This document shows, in pieces, positions 31,500-34,120 of a DNA stretch of 34,120 bases. Under the pieces are notes generated by a model. It was given only the letters and a program-made list of their open reading frames with translations, did not search any database and was not told where the DNA came from. Location of the stretch: the NCBI GenBank assembly GCA_016182045.1, contig JACOYE010000007.1, positions 1 to 34,120 on the forward strand, written 5' to 3'. Each line of letters opens with the position of its first letter. Position 1 is the first letter of the stretch. The translations under genes were made by a program, and so were the position numbers. Origin of the DNA: Candidatus Microgenomates bacterium. Lineage in GTDB: Bacteria; Patescibacteriota; Microgenomatia; Daviesbacterales; UBA10151.

Positions 31500-33338
31500 T
31501 TATTTTTTACCAATAAATTGATTCTTATACATTTCAATCAATTCTTTAACAGTTGTTGCATCTTCTGCTTTTGTATCAGCTTCTCTGAATTTAATCAAGC
31601 GCGGAAATCTCAGGGCAAAGCCCGGCTCTGACTCTTCTTTACCAGCCGTATGCACTGGGCTTCTGGTTATTTCATCTGCCAAAACTTCTATCACGATCTC
31701 TGGAGCAATCCAAACACTTGGTGTCAGTATAGAATTCACCCTGGCCGGCTTTTTATCTACTTTAATCTTATCAGCTCTTTTATGAATCTCTCTCCATTCT
31801 TCATCTGTTAAACCAGTACCAATCTTGGATACTGTCACGAATTCGTCTTTCTTATCATCATAAACACCTACGAGCAAAGCGCCGGCACCGAACGTAGCTC
31901 TTTTACCCCGACCAAAAACATAACCTAAAATTACGCAATCTATGGTATCTTTTAATCCGCCAGCTGGCGGACCTGCTGAGTGTCTTTTCAGTTTTACCCA
32001 GTTAAAATTCCTGGCCCCTGCCTCATATTTGGAATCAGGACGCTTGACCACCAACCCCTCCAAACCCTTGGAAATAGCATCATCCAAAAGTGTTTGCAAG
32101 CGCAAAGCATCATCTACCATCTCACCATATTCTGCCATCAGAGTTTCACCCTCCCCCAAAGTCTCTTTTAAAATCTCTAACCTCTTTTCTAAAGGTTCAT
32201 CAATTAAAGATTTGCCATTTTTATATAAAATATCAAACACAAAAGCCTTAAGAGGGATTTTTTTGGCCATCTCCTCAATTCCATATTTTCTTCTTCGCTG
32301 GGTTGTTTCCTGAAATGGTAAAAATTCATCAGAGTTCGGGTTAAACCCTATGGCTTCAGCATCCAAAATAGCACTCTTTACTTTAATTTGTTTTACTGCT
32401 CCATCCACAATCTCAGGGAACATAGGAGTGGTTTCTTCTAAATTGCGAGAAAATAACCTGACCACAACCCCGTCATCGCGAGGAGCGTTAGCGACGTGGC
32501 GATCTTTTTCTTTTTTTAGATTGCCACGCCCCTTCGGGGCTCGCAATGACGAGCCGGTACGATCTAAGTGAATTTGTACCCGAAATCCATCTAATTTTCT
32601 TTGGGCATTAACTTTTCCCAGTTTTTCTATCACTTTTTCAGCTGTTGGCAGCCTTTCAGCCAGCTCTGATCTAATAGGACGTCCTACAGTCACACTAAGT
32701 CCCTGAACTCCCTTAAGACCCTTATTCCATAAGGTTTCCCCAATTAACCCTAAATCAGAAACCCTGTTATATGCTCCCTCCAAAAGTGGTCTTTTAGATC
32801 TATCACCCAGTTTTGCCTTGGAGAATCCATCCAAAATAGTTGGGTCCCCAATCCCCAGTCTGGAGGTTCCCAGAGGAATTCTCACCAAGTGTTTGGCAGA
32901 CACCCCATCCATTTTTTGTAGTAAACCAGACAACATGGCAATCTTCTTCTCAACTGTACCTTCCCCAGTAAATTTGGCTATCTCAGTTAAAGTATTGAAA
33001 ACTTCTTCTACCCTTAATTCTTGATTCTTAATTCTTGATTCTTTTGCCAGCTTCTCCGCCACCTTACCAAGATCACCCACTTTACCATACTCTTTTAAAA
33101 CCTGTTCGCGCTCCAGCCCATAAGCTCTGGCCATAGCCGCAGCCACGCTTTTCTCTGCCATGCCAATTTCCAAAGGTTGGTAAAATGGGGCCACTCTTCC
33201 TTGAAGAAGATAACAAACTTGGGCAATCTCCGAAGCTTTAACCTGTTTAAAAAGCTGGGCAAGGATATCTATTAAAGCAAGTCTGGACGAGGTCTCTTCT
33301 AATTTTTCAAAATATTGTGCAAGTTTTGCAAATAACAT
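31500..33338 (-). CDS. lig: ATP-dependent DNA ligase (archaeal/LigB type)
   Basis: 612 residues. N-terminal DNA-binding helical domain, then the nucleotidyltransferase motifs: motif I AQRKLDGFRVQIH with the adenylated Lys (about 255), motif III FVFDILYKNG, motif IV EGLVVK, motif V NWVKLKR, and an OB domain with VSKIGTGLTDEEW and RFPRLIKFR. Bacteria normally use NAD-dependent LigA for replication, so this archaeal-type enzyme is a likely acquired or repair ligase; whether LigA also exists is not visible. Three repeat insertions: KESRIKNQELRVEE near 100, RAPKGRGNLKKEKDRHVANA in a beta-hairpin after motif I, and HSAGPPAGGLKD after motif V. Confidence 0.95.
   Translation of the reverse strand: MLFAKLAQYFEKLEETSSRLALIDILAQLFKQVKASEIAQVCYLLQGRVAPFYQPLEIGMAEKSVAAAMARAYGLEREQVLKEYGKVGDLGKVAEKLAKESRIKNQELRVEEVFNTLTEIAKFTGEGTVEKKIAMLSGLLQKMDGVSAKHLVRIPLGTSRLGIGDPTILDGFSKAKLGDRSKRPLLEGAYNRVSDLGLIGETLWNKGLKGVQGLSVTVGRPIRSELAERLPTAEKVIEKLGKVNAQRKLDGFRVQIHLDRTGSSLRAPKGRGNLKKEKDRHVANAPRDDGVVVRLFSRNLEETTPMFPEIVDGAVKQIKVKSAILDAEAIGFNPNSDEFLPFQETTQRRRKYGIEEMAKKIPLKAFVFDILYKNGKSLIDEPLEKRLEILKETLGEGETLMAEYGEMVDDALRLQTLLDDAISKGLEGLVVKRPDSKYEAGARNFNWVKLKRHSAGPPAGGLKDTIDCVILGYVFGRGKRATFGAGALLVGVYDDKKDEFVTVSKIGTGLTDEEWREIHKRADKIKVDKKPARVNSILTPSVWIAPEIVIEVLADEITRSPVHTAGKEESEPGFALRFPRLIKFREADTKAEDATTVKELIEMYKNQFIGKK
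31956..31971. repeat. palindrome TCCGCCAGCTGGCGGA in DNA ligase gene
   Basis: Identical to the 16-mer at 20149-20164 and likewise read as PPAGG, directly after ligase motif V. Confidence 0.92.
32472..32550. repeat. 79-bp interspersed palindrome GTCATCGCGAG...CTCGCAATGAC inside DNA ligase gene
   Basis: Inverted terminal repeats (one mismatch) with internal GTGGCGATCT/AGATTGCCAC, fully in frame. Second copy of the element at 27349-27418. Confidence 0.92.
33014..33041. repeat. 14-nt tandem repeat in DNA ligase gene
   Basis: TTAATTCTTGATTC twice in direct tandem, read as SRIKNQELRV. Similar wording (ELRIKQQEL) occurs in the phosphoribosyltransferase gene near 28615-28645. Confidence 0.9.
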
Positions 33339-33386
33339 AGTTTATTCTTCAAGGGAGCGAAGCGACTCGAGAAGTTTCCTTAAAAA

Positions 33387-33416
33387 CTATTATATTTCTT
33401 AAAGTGTGTTCTCGAC
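33387..33416 (-). promoter_or_regulatory. possible promoter of DNA ligase gene
   Basis: Minus strand TTGTCG (33411-33416), 18-nt spacer, perfect TATAAT (33387-33392); about 40 nt of leader before the ATG. The -35 half overlaps a GTTCTCGACAAGCTCGAAC palindromic element (33407-33425). Confidence 0.45.
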
Positions 33417-33464
33417 AAGCTCGAACAATAATTACCACTTGGATTGTAATAGATTCAAAAGATA

Positions 33465-33493
33465 TTGTAAATCTCAAGCTATGCTTGTAAAAT
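33465..33493 (+). promoter_or_regulatory. promoter of GGDEF gene
   Basis: TTGTAA (33465-33470), 17-nt spacer, TAAAAT (33488-33493), then 8 nt to the ATG. Nearly leaderless. Confidence 0.6.
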
Positions 33494-33501
33494 AACCCAC
33501 T

Positions 33502-34120
33502 ATGAGTTATCCTGAAAATAGTATGCCTGAAACACCTGAACCTGAAAGTAAGAGAGAAAACCCACATAAACGATACTTATTGGAGCGGAATCTGCAAAGA
33601 ATAAAGAGAGTCTTGGATGGAGAATTAACTCCAGAAGAAGCATCTGAAGAAATAACTCAGCGGGAATTGGAACTAGAAGAACGTGCTGATCATGATGGTT
33701 TAACAGGGCTACTTAATTTTCAAGGTTTTACTAATTCTTTAACAGAGGATCTATCTATTATTCAGCAATATAATATTCCAGCTTTTCTAGCATTTATAGA
33801 TATTGATAGGCTAAAGGAGTTTAATGATACTAAGGGTAAAATGGCGGGCAACAAATTAATCGAAACCTATGCTAAAGTTTTAGAAAATGAAATTGCTAAA
33901 AGACCTCATCTACCTTCATTGACTGGTCGTTTCGGAGGAGATGAGTTTGTAGCTTTGGTTATGGGAGCCAGCACAGAAGATGTGTGGCAATTGTTTGAAG
34001 ATGTCAGAAGGGAAATTCCAGAGGCAGTAAAGAGAGTATTCCAGGATCCTAATTTAGAAAGAACTGTCAGTATAGGAATTGTTAGAGTACAATATAGCGA
34101 TGATGCTGCTACTCTACTGG
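33502..34120 (+). CDS. GGDEF-domain protein (diguanylate cyclase-like), cut by window end
   Basis: Not in the ORF track because it runs off the edge; I translated it from the ATG at 33502 (206 codons, no stop). After a charged N-terminal helix (about 1-65, LERNLQRIKRVLDGE) comes DHDGLTGLLNFQGF, FIDIDRLKEFNDTKG, and the active-site loop GRFGGDEFVALV near residue 145, followed by TVSIGIVRV. The GGDEF loop is intact, so it may make cyclic di-GMP. No membrane or sensor domain precedes it. The N-terminal helix could dimerise it. Transcribed divergently from the ligase gene. Confidence 0.9.
   Translation, partial: MSYPENSMPETPEPESKRENPHKRYLLERNLQRIKRVLDGELTPEEASEEITQRELELEERADHDGLTGLLNFQGFTNSLTEDLSIIQQYNIPAFLAFIDIDRLKEFNDTKGKMAGNKLIETYAKVLENEIAKRPHLPSLTGRFGGDEFVALVMGASTEDVWQLFEDVRREIPEAVKRVFQDPNLERTVSIGIVRVQYSDDAATLL

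Noticed and set aside
33349-33567. 72-residue minus-strand ORF
   Set aside because: It overlaps the divergent promoter region and the start of the GGDEF gene; its sequence has no recognisable domain.

Overview
The window looks like a contig from a reduced-genome bacterium of the candidate phyla radiation, most likely Microgenomates (OP11-like); this is inferred, not proven. The reasons are: a 16S rRNA gene with a non-canonical 530 loop and a non-canonical 338 region; many short translationally coupled genes; TGA used as an ordinary stop (ATGA overlaps), which argues against the TGA-recoding Gracilibacteria/Absconditabacteria; proteins typical of the group (Thr-Pro-linked secreted proteins, four-helix-bundle protein); and archaeal-type genes (mevalonate front end, ATP-dependent DNA ligase, EndoQ-like nuclease).

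Layout. 1-934: 5' part of 16S rRNA (minus), preceded by hairpins and a weak promoter. 1139-4659: unknown coiled protein, orphan HicA-like toxin, ATPase/winged-helix regulator, VapBC pair. 4694-7566 (minus): SpoU-type RNA methyltransferase and a secreted HExxH protease candidate. 7678-14046 (plus): six tightly coupled genes, mostly with ATGA overlaps, for membrane-anchored and secreted proteins (Ig/FnIII, six Kelch blades, Thr-Pro linkers) ending with a type IV pilin-like protein that carries a metal-binding-like tail; this resembles a cell-surface appendage or adhesin operon. 14112-14802: second toxin-antitoxin pair. 14804-24493: isoprenoid block with uppS and a polyprenyl synthase (minus), then divergently HMG-CoA reductase, HMG-CoA synthase, thiolase, a DUF35 protein, two GHMP kinases and a Nudix-diphosphomevalonate decarboxylase fusion, with an IDI-like Nudix protein converging from the other side. 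Together these cover acetyl-CoA to polyprenyl diphosphate. 24497-30221 (minus): ZIP transporter, DUF3105, a DsbA-like protein whose halves are in permuted order, Pth, inositol-phosphatase family, phosphoribosyltransferase and an EndoQ-like PHP nuclease. 30385-33338 (minus): VOC protein, four-helix-bundle protein, ATP-dependent DNA ligase. 33502-end: a GGDEF protein cut by the window edge and absent from the ORF track.

Two genome-scale patterns cut across this annotation. First, many genes, including housekeeping ones, contain short palindromes or tandem oligomers that are read in frame as extra loops; identical or near-identical elements recur in unrelated genes and between genes, in the manner of Rickettsia palindromic elements. 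Second, at least nine gene starts have a recognisable -10 box only 7-10 nt before the ATG, so their mRNAs should be leaderless or nearly so, and several ORF-track starts (7669, 14076, 16476) fall inside promoter elements and should be moved downstream. No gene-free stretch exceeds 300 bases; the longest gaps (935-1138, 19858-19996, 30222-30384, 33339-33501) hold promoters, hairpins or simple repeats. No tRNA, CRISPR array or transposase was seen.
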